26,075 nucleotides of DNA from an uncultured Clostridia bacterium (GCA_934169535.1 CAKPOC010000006.1:1-26075); one strand, 5' to 3'. Positions 6,390 to 15,810 are shown, counted from the stretch's first letter. Program-made: numbers and translations. The notes: a model not told the origin generated them from the sequence alone.

Positions 6390-9224
6390 GTGGAAAATAA
6401 TACGAAAAACATAAATGAAACTCAAGAAAATAAAAAAGCTGAAGAAACAAAAACACAAAAAAAAGTTAGGAAAATATTAGTTACAATAGTTGCTATAATT
6501 GCGCTATTTGCAATATTTGTTTATGCAAGAGGTGAATATCTTGAAATAAAAGAAATTGGGGAAAATTATAGCTCAATATTTTATCAAAACATGATAAATA
6601 TTTCTATAACTGCTGTAATAAACTTTTTAATAGTATTTTTTACAATTTATATAACAACAAGAAAAGTAAATAAAGGGCTAAAAACTTTCTTTGAAGATGA
6701 GAAAAAGCAAATGCCTAAATTACCACATAAATCAATGGCGTTTATAATTGCAACAGTCATAGCTATTGCAACTTCGTCATTTATACTAAAAAAAGCACAA
6801 CTATGTTTTTATAATACTCAATTTGTGCAAAATGACCCAATTTTAGGACTAGACATTGGATATTTTGTGTTTGTATGGCCATTTTTAGAACTTGTTGCAA
6901 AATATGCAATGATATTAGTAATAGGGGCTACAATATATGCAGCAATATATTACATATTAGTATTTAATATATGCTTTGACGGAATTACAAGAGAAAGCGT
7001 AAAGAAAAGTGGATTATTAAATCAAGCATTAGGAAATGTAAAAGTTTTAGTAGTAATAATTGCAGCACTGTTATTACTAGAAACTCAAAACATAGGAGTT
7101 CAAAAATTCTTAGTGCTAAATAACGAAGAATCAATTAATTATTCACTATATGGTGCTGGAATATCTGAGGTAAAAATAAAATTTATAGCATATATAATTT
7201 TCGCACCAGTTATGGTATTTGCAGCATTTAAAGCGATTTCTAACTTCCAAAAAGGAAATACAAAAAAGGTAATATCTGATATTTTAATTGTACCAGGATA
7301 TTTAATAATCATTTTAGTTGTAATGATTGGATATAATTTAATATATGTAAATTCTAACGAACTAGACAAAGAGAAAAAGTATATAGCATACAATATAAAT
7401 AATACAAAAACAGCATATAATTTGAATATTGATGAAATAGAAGTAAGTGATCAAGGAACAATAACTAAAGAAGCGGTAAATAGCAATTCTGAAACTATAC
7501 AAAATGTTCCAATTGTAACTAGCGAAATGTTACTTAAAGACTTAACAAGTTCAAGCTCAAGCAAAGGATATTATGAATTTTCAAATACATCACTTGCGCT
7601 TTATAATGTTGATGGAAAAGAAAAGTTAGTATATGTTTCACCAAGAGAAATTACAAGTAAACAATCTGCATATAACACAAAAACATACGAATATACACAC
7701 GGATTTGGAGTAATAATTTCTAACGCAGCAGAAGTTTCTGAAAATGAAACTATAGAGCACATTCAAAAAGAATTTGAAGCAGATGATGAAGTAATAGAAG
7801 TATCACAACCAAGAATATATTTTGGACTTGCAACCAATAACACAATAGTTACAAACAGCAATGGAAAAAGCGAATTTGACTATCCAACTCAAGATGCAAC
7901 ACAAAACACAGAAAATTCTTATGATGGTACAGCTGGAATTTCTGCAAACTTCGTAGATAGACTTGTTTTAGCAATAAAAGAAAAAGACATAAAGCTAGTA
8001 TTTTCAGGAAATGTAACAAATAATAGCAAAATTTTAATTAATAGAAATGTAGTAGAAAGAGCCAAAACTTTAATGCCATATTTAACATATGATCAAGAAC
8101 CATACATGGTAATAAATTCAGATGGTGAATTAATTTGGGTTATAGATGCTTACACAACAAGTGACAATTATCCATATTCACAAAAAACAACATTAAAGGA
8201 TAATGGAATAACAAAGGAAGAAATAAACTACATTAGAAATTCTGTAAAAGTTACTGTAAATGCTTACACTGGAGAAATTAAATTTTATATGACAGATAAA
8301 ACAGATCCAATAGCAATGGTCTACAAAAAAATGTATCCAGATTTATTTACAGAAGAAGAAATTCCAGAAGATATAGAAAGTCATTTAGTATATCCAAAAT
8401 ATTTATACAAAATTCAAGCAGAGGTTTTGGAAAGATATCACAATGTTCAACCAGACGTATTATACAGAAACGACGATGTATGGGCAGCTGCAACTCACAG
8501 CTCAAGCAGAAAAATTACATCAACTAAAGGAACAACAATTAGCCCATATTACACAATGTTAAAAACATTAGATTCAGACTCAAGTAAGCTAGGTTTAGTA
8601 TTACCATATACACCTTATGGAAAACAAAATATTAAAAGCTATTTAGTAGGAACAATAAATGAAAATGGGGAAAATACTCTAAAACTATACAATTATGCAG
8701 AAAATAGTAATGTGTTAGGACCAATGCAGCTAGATACTCAATTAGAACAAGATGAAACTATTTCTAAGGAATTGGAATCATTAAATGTTACAGGAACAAA
8801 AATTACAAAAGATATAATAATTGTTCCAATAGACAATAATCTTCTTTACGTAGAGCCAATTTATCAACAGTATGTAAATGAAAAAGATACATTACCAATT
8901 TTAAAGAAAGTAGTTGTAGCATCAGGTTCAAAGGTTGCAATAGGAGATACATATGCTTCTGCAATAAATAATCTAGTATCTCAATATGCAGTAAACATAG
9001 AAGTGGAAAATACTGATGACATAAATGAGCTTATGGAACAAATAATTAGAGCAAATGGAAATTTAGATGATTCAATGAAAACTGGAGATTGGGAGCAAAC
9101 AGGAAAAGATGTTTCAAAATTACAAAGCTTAATAAAACGACTAGATGAATTAAAACAAGAATTAGATAAAAAGCAAGAAGAAAAAAATACTATAAGCAAT
9201 GAAATACAAGAAAATGTAGAGTAA
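6390..9224 (+). CDS. UPF0182 family large integral membrane protein
   Basis: A 944-residue protein of the UPF0182 (COG1615) family, whose function is unknown. Seen: a short cytosolic Lys/Glu-rich N-terminus; about seven membrane segments in residues 27-320; then a long, presumably extracytoplasmic domain with family signatures (YVSPREI, THGFGVI, QPRIYFGL, EFDYP, YDGTAGI, RNVVERA and WVIDAYTTSDNYPYSQ near 583-598). It ends in a Lys/Glu coiled coil of about 45 residues. Length is typical of the family. The start is GTG at 6390, ten bases after AGGAGG (6374-6379). It lies 15 bases after ftsY, so it is probably made together with its own insertion machinery; whether that reflects a functional tie is inference. 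Family call firm, role unknown. Confidence 0.93.
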   Translation: MENNTKNINETQENKKAEETKTQKKVRKILVTIVAIIALFAIFVYARGEYLEIKEIGENYSSIFYQNMINISITAVINFLIVFFTIYITTRKVNKGLKTFFEDEKKQMPKLPHKSMAFIIATVIAIATSSFILKKAQLCFYNTQFVQNDPILGLDIGYFVFVWPFLELVAKYAMILVIGATIYAAIYYILVFNICFDGITRESVKKSGLLNQALGNVKVLVVIIAALLLLETQNIGVQKFLVLNNEESINYSLYGAGISEVKIKFIAYIIFAPVMVFAAFKAISNFQKGNTKKVISDILIVPGYLIIILVVMIGYNLIYVNSNELDKEKKYIAYNINNTKTAYNLNIDEIEVSDQGTITKEAVNSNSETIQNVPIVTSEMLLKDLTSSSSSKGYYEFSNTSLALYNVDGKEKLVYVSPREITSKQSAYNTKTYEYTHGFGVIISNAAEVSENETIEHIQKEFEADDEVIEVSQPRIYFGLATNNTIVTNSNGKSEFDYPTQDATQNTENSYDGTAGISANFVDRLVLAIKEKDIKLVFSGNVTNNSKILINRNVVERAKTLMPYLTYDQEPYMVINSDGELIWVIDAYTTSDNYPYSQKTTLKDNGITKEEINYIRNSVKVTVNAYTGEIKFYMTDKTDPIAMVYKKMYPDLFTEEEIPEDIESHLVYPKYLYKIQAEVLERYHNVQPDVLYRNDDVWAAATHSSSRKITSTKGTTISPYYTMLKTLDSDSSKLGLVLPYTPYGKQNIKSYLVGTINENGENTLKLYNYAENSNVLGPMQLDTQLEQDETISKELESLNVTGTKITKDIIIVPIDNNLLYVEPIYQQYVNEKDTLPILKKVVVASGSKVAIGDTYASAINNLVSQYAVNIEVENTDDINELMEQIIRANGNLDDSMKTGDWEQTGKDVSKLQSLIKRLDELKQELDKKQEEKNTISNEIQENVE

Positions 9225-9297
9225 AGTAGAACAACTGGAAAAACTAAGCAAATTCATATTTGAAAATCGAATAGATGGGATTAGTATAAAATAAATC

Positions 9298-9334
9298 AAA
9301 AACGACCAAACTAAAAATGTGAGGTCGTTTTTTG
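9298..9334 (+). terminator. Terminator-like hairpin overlapping the start of the DUF5665 gene
   Basis: AAAAACGACC (9298-9307) pairs with GGTCGTTTTT (9323-9332) around a 15-base loop, with the T run ending at 9333. It is placed to end transcription of ftsY-UPF0182, but its 3' arm also carries part of the ribosome site GAGGT (9321-9325), and the T run runs into the TTG start at 9332. It may therefore terminate, hide the ribosome site, or both. Confidence 0.65.
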
Positions 9335-9619
9335 AATAGAAATAAGTTAGAAAAAAATATTTTAAAAAGTGTAAATAAAATAAATAGAAAATTAGAAAAT
9401 GAAAAAGTTCTTTCTGCAATGGAACTTTTAGGAGAGCCAAAGAAACTACTGGTTAGAAATTTGGTGTCAGGAATTGCTAAAGGAATAGGAATCGGAATAG
9501 GTGTTTCTATAGTTACTGCAATTTTAATTTATGCAGCTCAAAAAATAATTACATTAAATATTCCAGTTATAAGCAAGTACATTGCAGACATACTAGAAAT
9601 AGTTGAAACAAGAAGGTGA
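9332..9619 (+). CDS. DUF5665 family small membrane protein
   Basis: A 95-residue protein matching the DUF5665 pattern of small clostridial membrane proteins. It has an N-terminal amphipathic helix (KLEKNILKSVNKINRKLE), a conserved MELLGEPKKLL stretch, one glycine-zipper-like membrane segment (GIAKGIGIGIGVSIVTAILIYAA, written in two parts: residues about 47-58 and 59-69), and the tail IPVISKYIADILEIV. Function unknown. The start is TTG at 9332, with GAGGT 6 bases upstream; the only later ATG (9419) would remove the conserved first helix, so TTG is preferred. The gene ends with TGA, which shows that TGA is a stop in this organism. It lies between a terminator-like hairpin and priA, 65 bases upstream of priA. 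Confidence 0.72.
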   Translation: MNRNKLEKNILKSVNKINRKLENEKVLSAMELLGEPKKLLVRNLVSGIAKGIGIGIGVSIVTAILIYAAQKIITLNIPVISKYIADILEIVETRR

Positions 9620-9634
9620 TTTTTTAATAAAACC

Positions 9635-9663
9635 TTGTTATTTCAGCTTTTTTCTTGTAAAAT
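9635..9663 (+). promoter_or_regulatory. Candidate promoter for priA-def-fmt
   Basis: TTGTTA (9635-9640), 17 bases, TAAAAT (9658-9663). It would start transcription close to 9670, giving a very short leader that begins at the ribosome site. Moderate match. Confidence 0.4.
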
Positions 9664-9684
9664 ATAGCAAGGAGGAGCAAAAAC

Positions 9685-11946
9685 GTGATTGCAGAAATAA
9701 TAATAAACAGTAATGTGAAAAATTTAAATAAAACATTTGATTATATAATACCTAAAGATTTAGAAGACAGTGTTTTTGTAGGTGTACGTGTTTTTGTGCC
9801 TTTTGGAAATAAAAAAGAACTAGAAGAAGGTTTTGTTGTAAAAATAAAACAAAATTCAAACCTTAAATATAAATTAAAAGAAATTGCAAAAGTAGAAGAA
9901 ATTTATAAAATAACACCAGAAAGAATGGAACTTGCAAAATATATGGCAAAAAAATATTTTTGTAATGTTTCTTCTTGTATAAAATTAATGCTTCCACCAG
10001 GCACTTCTTCTAGCAAGGTTTCAAATAGAGTAAGTGAAAAAAAGCAAAACTTTGTAAATATTGTAAAAAGTGAAACTGAAATAAAAGAAGACATAGAAAA
10101 TGGAAAAATAAAATCAGAAAAGCAAAAAAGAGCTTTAAATTTTTTAATTAAAAATGGTGAAATTGCAAGTACTGATCTTCAAAATTTTACAGATGTAAGT
10201 TTGGCGATTTTAAAAACATTACAAAAAAATGGATACATAGAAATATATGAAAAAGAGATTGAAAGGAATCCATTTATTCATAAAGTTGTAAAAAAATCAA
10301 GTAATTTAAAACTAACAGATGAACAGCAGATAGCTTTTGAAAAAATAAATGCAGCTTTAGAATTTAATGAATATGATGAATTTTTGCTATTTGGGGTAAC
10401 AGGATCTGGAAAAACAGAAATATATATTCAGTTAATAGAAGAAGCTCTAAAACAAGAAAAATCAAGTATATTATTAGTTCCCGAAATTTCGCTAACACCA
10501 CAAACAGTAGATAGATTTTTAAGTAGATTTGGAGAAGAAAAAATTGCGGTACTTCACAGCAAACTATCAACAGGAGAAAGATTTGATCAGTGGAAAAAAA
10601 TTGCTGAAGGAAAAGCAAAAATTGTTATAGGAGCTAGATCTGCAATATTTGCACCTGTAAAAAATTTAGGATTAATTATAATAGATGAAGAACATGATGA
10701 CTCATATAAAGCGGAAAATGCACCAAGATATAGTGCTAAAGAAATTGCAACATACCTTGCAAAGAAAGCTGGAGCACCAGTAGTTTTAGGAAGTGCAACA
10801 CCTGATATAAATACATTTTACAAAGCTAAAAATGGAAAAATTCAATATATAGAATTGTCAAAAAGAGCAAATAATTCAAGTCTTCCTAAAGTAGAAATTG
10901 TAGATTTACGAAAAGAACTAGCAAATGGAAATAAAACAATGCTAAGCCAGAGATTACAAGAAGAAATTAAGAAAAATTTAGAAAATAAAAAACAAACAAT
11001 TTTATTTTTAAATAGAAGAGGCTTTTCAACTTTTGTAATGTGCAGAGATTGTGGATATGTAGCTAAATGCAAGCATTGCGACATATCATTAACATATCAT
11101 TTAAAAGAAAATAAATTAAAATGTCACTATTGTGGTTATGAAGAGCCAATGTTAACAAAATGCCCTGATTGTGGAAGCTTAAATATAAGATATTTTGGAA
11201 GCGGAACTCAAAAATTAGAAGAACAAGTTAAAAAAATATTTCCAGAAGCTTCTACAATAAGAATGGATATAGATACTATAAGCAAGAAAAACTCTCATGA
11301 AGAAATTTTAAATAAATTTAAAAATCAAGGGATCGATATTTTAATAGGAACTCAAATGATTGTTAAAGGACACCATTTTCCAAATGTAACATTAGTAGGA
11401 GTTGTAGCAGCGGATGGAAGCTTAAATATAGATGATTACAGAGCACATGAAAGAACTTTTCAAATTTTAACACAGGTAGCAGGACGAGCGGGCCGTGAAA
11501 AAGAAAGCGGAAGAGTAATAATTCAAACTTATAACCCTGAACATGTAGTAATAAAAGATGCACAAAAACAAGATTACAAATTATTTTATGAAACAGAAAC
11601 CGCAATAAGAAAGCAGTTGAGATATCCGCCTTTTTGTGATATAATACTTGTTGGAGTTTCAAGTAATAGTGAAGAAGAAACTAAAAAAATTAGTAATTAC
11701 ATATATGAAATTTTAAAAAATAAAATAAACACTAAAAATTTAAAAATACTATTATATAAACCAGTTCCAGCGCCAATAGATAAAATTAAAAATAAGTTTA
11801 GATGGCGCATAATCGTAAAATGTAAAATAGATGAAGAAATTACGGACGAATTTAATGAAATGGTGAAAGAAATAGATGGCAAAACTAAAAATAGCAAAAA
11901 TGAAGCTAGAGTTGTAATAAATGTTAATCCAAGTAGCATGCTATAG
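9685..11946 (+). CDS. priA: Primosomal protein N' (replication restart helicase PriA)
   Basis: The 3'-5' DNA helicase that recognises stalled forks and reloads the replisome. Its 753 residues hold an N-terminal DNA-binding domain (from MIAEIIINSN), a winged-helix region, and an SF2 helicase core: Walker A GVTGSGKTE at about 237-245, DEEH at 334-337, and GSATPDIN. A zinc module carries paired Cys (CRDC at 453-456, CKHC at 462-465, then CHYC and CPDC). The restart-specific end includes VAGRAGREKESGRV. Length is normal. The start is GTG at 9685, 8 bases after AAGGAGG. It leads the classical priA-def-fmt cluster, with def 12 bases downstream. Assignment is firm. Confidence 0.97.
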   Translation: MIAEIIINSNVKNLNKTFDYIIPKDLEDSVFVGVRVFVPFGNKKELEEGFVVKIKQNSNLKYKLKEIAKVEEIYKITPERMELAKYMAKKYFCNVSSCIKLMLPPGTSSSKVSNRVSEKKQNFVNIVKSETEIKEDIENGKIKSEKQKRALNFLIKNGEIASTDLQNFTDVSLAILKTLQKNGYIEIYEKEIERNPFIHKVVKKSSNLKLTDEQQIAFEKINAALEFNEYDEFLLFGVTGSGKTEIYIQLIEEALKQEKSSILLVPEISLTPQTVDRFLSRFGEEKIAVLHSKLSTGERFDQWKKIAEGKAKIVIGARSAIFAPVKNLGLIIIDEEHDDSYKAENAPRYSAKEIATYLAKKAGAPVVLGSATPDINTFYKAKNGKIQYIELSKRANNSSLPKVEIVDLRKELANGNKTMLSQRLQEEIKKNLENKKQTILFLNRRGFSTFVMCRDCGYVAKCKHCDISLTYHLKENKLKCHYCGYEEPMLTKCPDCGSLNIRYFGSGTQKLEEQVKKIFPEASTIRMDIDTISKKNSHEEILNKFKNQGIDILIGTQMIVKGHHFPNVTLVGVVAADGSLNIDDYRAHERTFQILTQVAGRAGREKESGRVIIQTYNPEHVVIKDAQKQDYKLFYETETAIRKQLRYPPFCDIILVGVSSNSEEETKKISNYIYEILKNKINTKNLKILLYKPVPAPIDKIKNKFRWRIIVKCKIDEEITDEFNEMVKEIDGKTKNSKNEARVVINVNPSSML

Positions 11947-11958
11947 AAAGGAGAAATT

Positions 11959-12444
11959 ATGGCAATAAGAGAAATAAGATTAAATGGAGATGAAATCTTA
12001 AGAAAAAAAGCAAGAGAAGTTGAAAAAGTAGACGAAAAAATTAAAGAATTACTAGACGATATGGTAGAAACAATGCACGAGTATAATGGAGTTGGGCTTG
12101 CAGCACCACAAGTGGGAATACTAAGAAGAATAATTGTAATAGATCTTTATGATGGAAATAAACCATTAAAATTAGTAAACCCTAAATTGCTAAAAACAAA
12201 GGGAAAACAAAAAGTTGATGAAGGATGTTTAAGTTTTCCAAACCAATTTGCTAAAATGATAAGACCAAAAGAAGTAGAGGTAGAAGCACTTAACGAAGAT
12301 GGCAAGAAAATTAGAATAAAAGCAGAAGATTTACTTGCTCAAGCACTAGTTCATGAAATTGAGCACTTAGATGGAATTTTGTTTGTTGATAATATGATTC
12401 CAGGAACACTTCAATATGTTGAACCAGAAGAGAGAGAGGAATAA
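11959..12444 (+). CDS. def: Peptide deformylase
   Basis: Removes the formyl group from the N-terminal methionine of new proteins; a metal-dependent cytosolic hydrolase that works at the ribosome exit. All three motifs are present: GVGLAAPQ (44-51), EGCLSFP (88-94, with metal ligand Cys90) and HEIEH (132-136). At 161 residues it is of the common bacterial size. The ATG follows AAAGGAG. It lies between priA and fmt; fmt adds the formyl group that this enzyme removes, and the pair is conserved across bacteria. Assignment is firm. Confidence 0.97.
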   Translation: MAIREIRLNGDEILRKKAREVEKVDEKIKELLDDMVETMHEYNGVGLAAPQVGILRRIIVIDLYDGNKPLKLVNPKLLKTKGKQKVDEGCLSFPNQFAKMIRPKEVEVEALNEDGKKIRIKAEDLLAQALVHEIEHLDGILFVDNMIPGTLQYVEPEEREE

Positions 12445-12450
12445 ATTTTA

Positions 12451-13422
12451 ATGAGAATTTTATTTATGGGAACACCAGATTTTGCAAAAGAGTCATTAGA
12501 AGCACTTTTTGATGCAGGATTTGAAATCGTAGGTGTAGTAACAAATATTGATAAACCTAAAGGAAGGGGAATGAAAATGCAAATGTCTCCTGTAAAGGAG
12601 TACGCAATTTCTAAAAATTTACCAATATTTCAACCTGTTAAAGTACGTGGAAACACTGAGTTTTACGAGCAAATAAAAGCTTTAAAGCCAGATTTAATGT
12701 GCGTTGTTGCATATGGAAAAATCTTACCACAAAACATATTAGATATTCCAAATCTTGGAGCTGTTAATGTACATGGCTCGCTACTTCCTAAATATAGGGG
12801 AGCTGCTCCAATTCAGTGGTCTGTAATAAATGGAGATAAAGTAACAGGAATTACAACAATGTTTATGAATGCAGGAATGGATACAGGGGACATTATCTTA
12901 AAAGAAGAAGTAGAAATTGGAGAAGATGAAACAACAGGAGAGCTATGGGAAAAACTTAGCAAAGTAGGTGCAAATCTTTTGGTAAAAACAGCTAGAGAAA
13001 TCGAAAATAAAACTGCCAAAAGAACTCCTCAACCATTAGAAGGAACAATGGCACCAATGATTTCAAAAGAAATGTCAAAAATTAATTGGAATGAAATAAC
13101 AGCATTGCAAATAAAAAATTTAGTAAGAGGGTTAAATCCAATAATGGGGGCATATTCTATGCTAAATGGCAAAAAAATAAAATTTTGGAAAGTGGATATT
13201 TTAAATAAAGAAAAAAATCTTGAGGTAAAAGAATATAATAATAATTTAGATATGGCACTACCAGGAACAGTGCTTTTAGCTAATGCAAAAAAAGGACTAT
13301 TTATAAAAACTATAGATGGAATCATTGAAATTTTAGAAATACAAGGTGAAAATTCCAGAAAAATGAACATAGGAGATTTTTTAAGAGGAAACAAAATAGA
13401 AGAAGGCAGCATATTTGAATAA
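12451..13422 (+). CDS. fmt: Methionyl-tRNA formyltransferase
   Basis: Transfers a formyl group from 10-formyl-tetrahydrofolate to initiator Met-tRNA. Its 323 residues hold the N-terminal Rossmann-like catalytic domain with GTPDFA (7-12), Asn106, His108 and Asp144 as catalytic residues, and SLLPKYRGAAPIQW (110-123). A C-terminal OB-like tRNA-binding domain follows (about 206-323). The ATG at 12451 is 6 bases after the def stop; GAGAGAGGA inside the end of def serves as ribosome site. In many Bacillota rsmB follows fmt; here fmt is the last gene, closed by a strong hairpin that includes its stop codon. Assignment is firm. Confidence 0.97.
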   Translation: MRILFMGTPDFAKESLEALFDAGFEIVGVVTNIDKPKGRGMKMQMSPVKEYAISKNLPIFQPVKVRGNTEFYEQIKALKPDLMCVVAYGKILPQNILDIPNLGAVNVHGSLLPKYRGAAPIQWSVINGDKVTGITTMFMNAGMDTGDIILKEEVEIGEDETTGELWEKLSKVGANLLVKTAREIENKTAKRTPQPLEGTMAPMISKEMSKINWNEITALQIKNLVRGLNPIMGAYSMLNGKKIKFWKVDILNKEKNLEVKEYNNNLDMALPGTVLLANAKKGLFIKTIDGIIEILEIQGENSRKMNIGDFLRGNKIEEGSIFE

Positions 13423-13463
13423 AAAATAACTACATTGTAAATTTTACAATGTAGTTATTTTTT
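13421..13463. terminator. Bidirectional terminator shared by fmt and mutS2
   Basis: A perfect 20-bp stem: AAAAAATAACTACATTGTAA (13421-13440) pairs with 13444-13463 around a 3-base loop. The A and T ends supply the T run in both directions. The TAA stop of fmt (13420-13422) and that of mutS2 (13462-13464) overlap the outer ends of the stem. Confidence 0.92.
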
Positions 13464-15810
13464 ATTTAAAATACACTATAGTTGCACCCATTTCACCTTC
13501 TCCAAATGTTCCAAGTCTAAAAGATTTTACATGTTTATTTTTCTTTAAAAAATTATGTATTCCTGCTCGTAATTTGCCTGTCCCTTTTCCGTGAATTATA
13601 CGAGCCTGTTCTAATTTTGCCATGTAACAGTCATCTAAGTATTTATCAACAATAGGAAGTGCTTCATCCACAGTAAGGCCAATTACATTTAATTCAGAAG
13701 AAACTGATTTCGCTTTATTGTTGGTGTATGAAACTTTTGATTTTTGGACCTTTTGAGTAGAAGAATTTAATAAAATTAAATCTTGCACTTTTGCATTCAT
13801 TGTCATAAATCCTACTTGAATTTTTACTTCATTTGACTTATTAGGAAGCGACATAATAGTTGCTTCAGATGAAAGTTTTTGACTAAAAACTTTTTGGCCA
13901 ATTTTTATGTCTTTAGGATTTAATGTACCTTCTAAAGTTTGATTAGAGGTAGAAAGGATAGCTAAATCATCATTTATTTTATTTCGTAAAGAGTTTGCTT
14001 TACTTGCAGAAATGTTAGAAGTATTAAGTTCTTTTAAAATATAATTTGCTTCATCTTTGGCATCAAGTAAAATTTCTTTTGCTTGAAGTTTAGCTTTTTC
14101 AACAGTAAGTTTTGCTTCCGCATCTAATTTTGAGTTGTCCCTTTCAAGCGATTTTCTAAGAAGTTCAACTTGATTTAAATTTTTCGTAATTTTCTCTTTT
14201 TCTGCTTCAATTTCAAGTTTTGAATCATATATACTTTTTAATAAAGATTCAATATTTATGTCCTCTTCTTTTACTAAAGACTTAGCTCTGTCTAGAATTT
14301 TATTATCAAGACCAATTTTTTTGCTTATTGCAAAAGCATTACTTTTCCCGGGAACCCCAATTAATAATTTATAAGTAGGTTTTAAGTTTTCAATATCAAA
14401 ATCAGAACTTGCATTTTCAAAACCATCAGTTACTAGTGCATAATTTTTTAGCTCTGGATAATGAGTGGTGCAAATTGTAAGAGCATTTCTTTTATGAAAT
14501 TCTTCAAGAATGCTTATAGCAAGGCTTGCACCTTCAATAGGGTCTGTTCCGGAACCGAGTTCATCTAATAAAACTAAGCTGTTTTTCGTTGCCTTTGCAA
14601 GTATTGCTGTAATATTTGTAATATGTGAAGAAAATGTACTTAATGATTCATGAATACTTTGCTCATCTCCAATATCTGCAAAAATATTATCAAAAACACA
14701 GATAGAACTATTTTGAGAGGCAGGAATAAGTATTCCAGAGTATGCCATTGCACATAAAAGACCAGTTGTTTTTAAAGTTACAGTTTTTCCACCAGTATTG
14801 GGGCCTGTAATAAGCAAGGTTGTGTAATTCTTTCCAAGTGATATATCGATAGGAACAACGCTTTCTTTTGAAATTAATGGGTGTCTTGCTAAACGTAAAA
14901 CAATATATTTTTCGTCATTTAAATGTGGTTTTATCCCTGAGATTTTTAATGAATATTTTGCTTTTGCAAAAATAACGTCGAGATTTCCAATAATATTTAA
15001 CGTTTGCTCAATATTTCCAGCGATAGGGAAAAATTTTAAAGAAATATTTCTTAAAATTTTTTCTATTTCAATATTTTCTTCAATTTTTAAGTTATTTATT
15101 TTATTGTTTAAATCAAACACAATACTAGGCTCAATGTAAACAGTAGAACCACTTGCAGAAACATCTAGTATGCTACCAGAAATTTGATTTTTAAATTCAT
15201 CTTTTATAGGAATTACAAATCTATCATTTCTAATTGTAATAATAGAGTCCATAACATATTTTGAATATGTAGAAGAATGTATAAAAGAAGAAAGTTTCTC
15301 ACGAACTGATTGCTCTAAAGTTTTTCTTGTTCTTCTAAGAGAAGAAAGCTTAGCTGAGGCGTCATCACTAATTGTATTTTCATCTATAATTGACTTAAAA
15401 ACTAAGTCTTCTAAACTTTTGTTTATATATAATTCTGAAAAGTATTCCTTTAAATTTGAAAACTCGGATAAATCAAAAGATTCATCACCAAAAAAGTATT
15501 CCTCCATAAGCCTTGATGTTTTTAAAATATTTGCAACATCAAGTAATGCTTTTGCAGATAAGGCATTAGCACTTTTTAATTTTTTTAAATATATACTAAT
15601 ATCACTAATTTCTGAAATAGGAAGATTTCCTTTTCGCATAATTAAAAAGCTTGCTTGCTCTGTTTCTGAAAGAAGCTTTTCGATTTTTTCTTTATCATTA
15701 AGAGGAAGCATATTTTGAACGATATTTTTTCCAAGAAAAGTTTTACAATATGTTTCTAAAATTGACAATATTTTATCATATTCGATTTTTTTTAAGTATT
15801 TTTGACTCAT
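13462..15810 (-). CDS. mutS2: MutS2 ATPase with C-terminal Smr domain
   Basis: A 782-residue MutS paralogue that lacks the mismatch-recognition domain. Seen: core helices (1-300); ABC-type ATPase with Walker A GPNTGGKT at 336-343, Walker B LVLLDELGSG with Asp416-Glu417, and a STFSSH-type signature; a coiled-coil arm (about 515-620); a KOW-like linker; and a C-terminal Smr domain (about 710-782). First described as a suppressor of recombination, B. subtilis MutS2 is now known to bind collided ribosomes and split them. Here the Smr motif usually written LDLRG reads LNVIG, while IHGKGTG is kept. The ATG at 15810 follows AAAGGAAA. It is alone on its strand, divergent from rqcP. Identity is firm. 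Confidence 0.95.
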   Translation of the reverse strand: MSQKYLKKIEYDKILSILETYCKTFLGKNIVQNMLPLNDKEKIEKLLSETEQASFLIMRKGNLPISEISDISIYLKKLKSANALSAKALLDVANILKTSRLMEEYFFGDESFDLSEFSNLKEYFSELYINKSLEDLVFKSIIDENTISDDASAKLSSLRRTRKTLEQSVREKLSSFIHSSTYSKYVMDSIITIRNDRFVIPIKDEFKNQISGSILDVSASGSTVYIEPSIVFDLNNKINNLKIEENIEIEKILRNISLKFFPIAGNIEQTLNIIGNLDVIFAKAKYSLKISGIKPHLNDEKYIVLRLARHPLISKESVVPIDISLGKNYTTLLITGPNTGGKTVTLKTTGLLCAMAYSGILIPASQNSSICVFDNIFADIGDEQSIHESLSTFSSHITNITAILAKATKNSLVLLDELGSGTDPIEGASLAISILEEFHKRNALTICTTHYPELKNYALVTDGFENASSDFDIENLKPTYKLLIGVPGKSNAFAISKKIGLDNKILDRAKSLVKEEDINIESLLKSIYDSKLEIEAEKEKITKNLNQVELLRKSLERDNSKLDAEAKLTVEKAKLQAKEILLDAKDEANYILKELNTSNISASKANSLRNKINDDLAILSTSNQTLEGTLNPKDIKIGQKVFSQKLSSEATIMSLPNKSNEVKIQVGFMTMNAKVQDLILLNSSTQKVQKSKVSYTNNKAKSVSSELNVIGLTVDEALPIVDKYLDDCYMAKLEQARIIHGKGTGKLRAGIHNFLKKNKHVKSFRLGTFGEGEMGATIVYFK

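Noticed and set aside
9226..9294. Short open stretch after the UPF0182 stop reading VEQLEKLSKFIFENRIDG and a few more residues
   Set aside because: It reads like protein and could be a frameshifted tail, but it has no start codon or ribosome site, and A+T-rich spacers often look like this. Not called.
9607..9641. Weak inverted repeat AACAAG...ACCTTGTT at the end of the DUF5665 gene
   Set aside because: Needs a 3-base bulge and has no T run after it, so it is not a convincing terminator.
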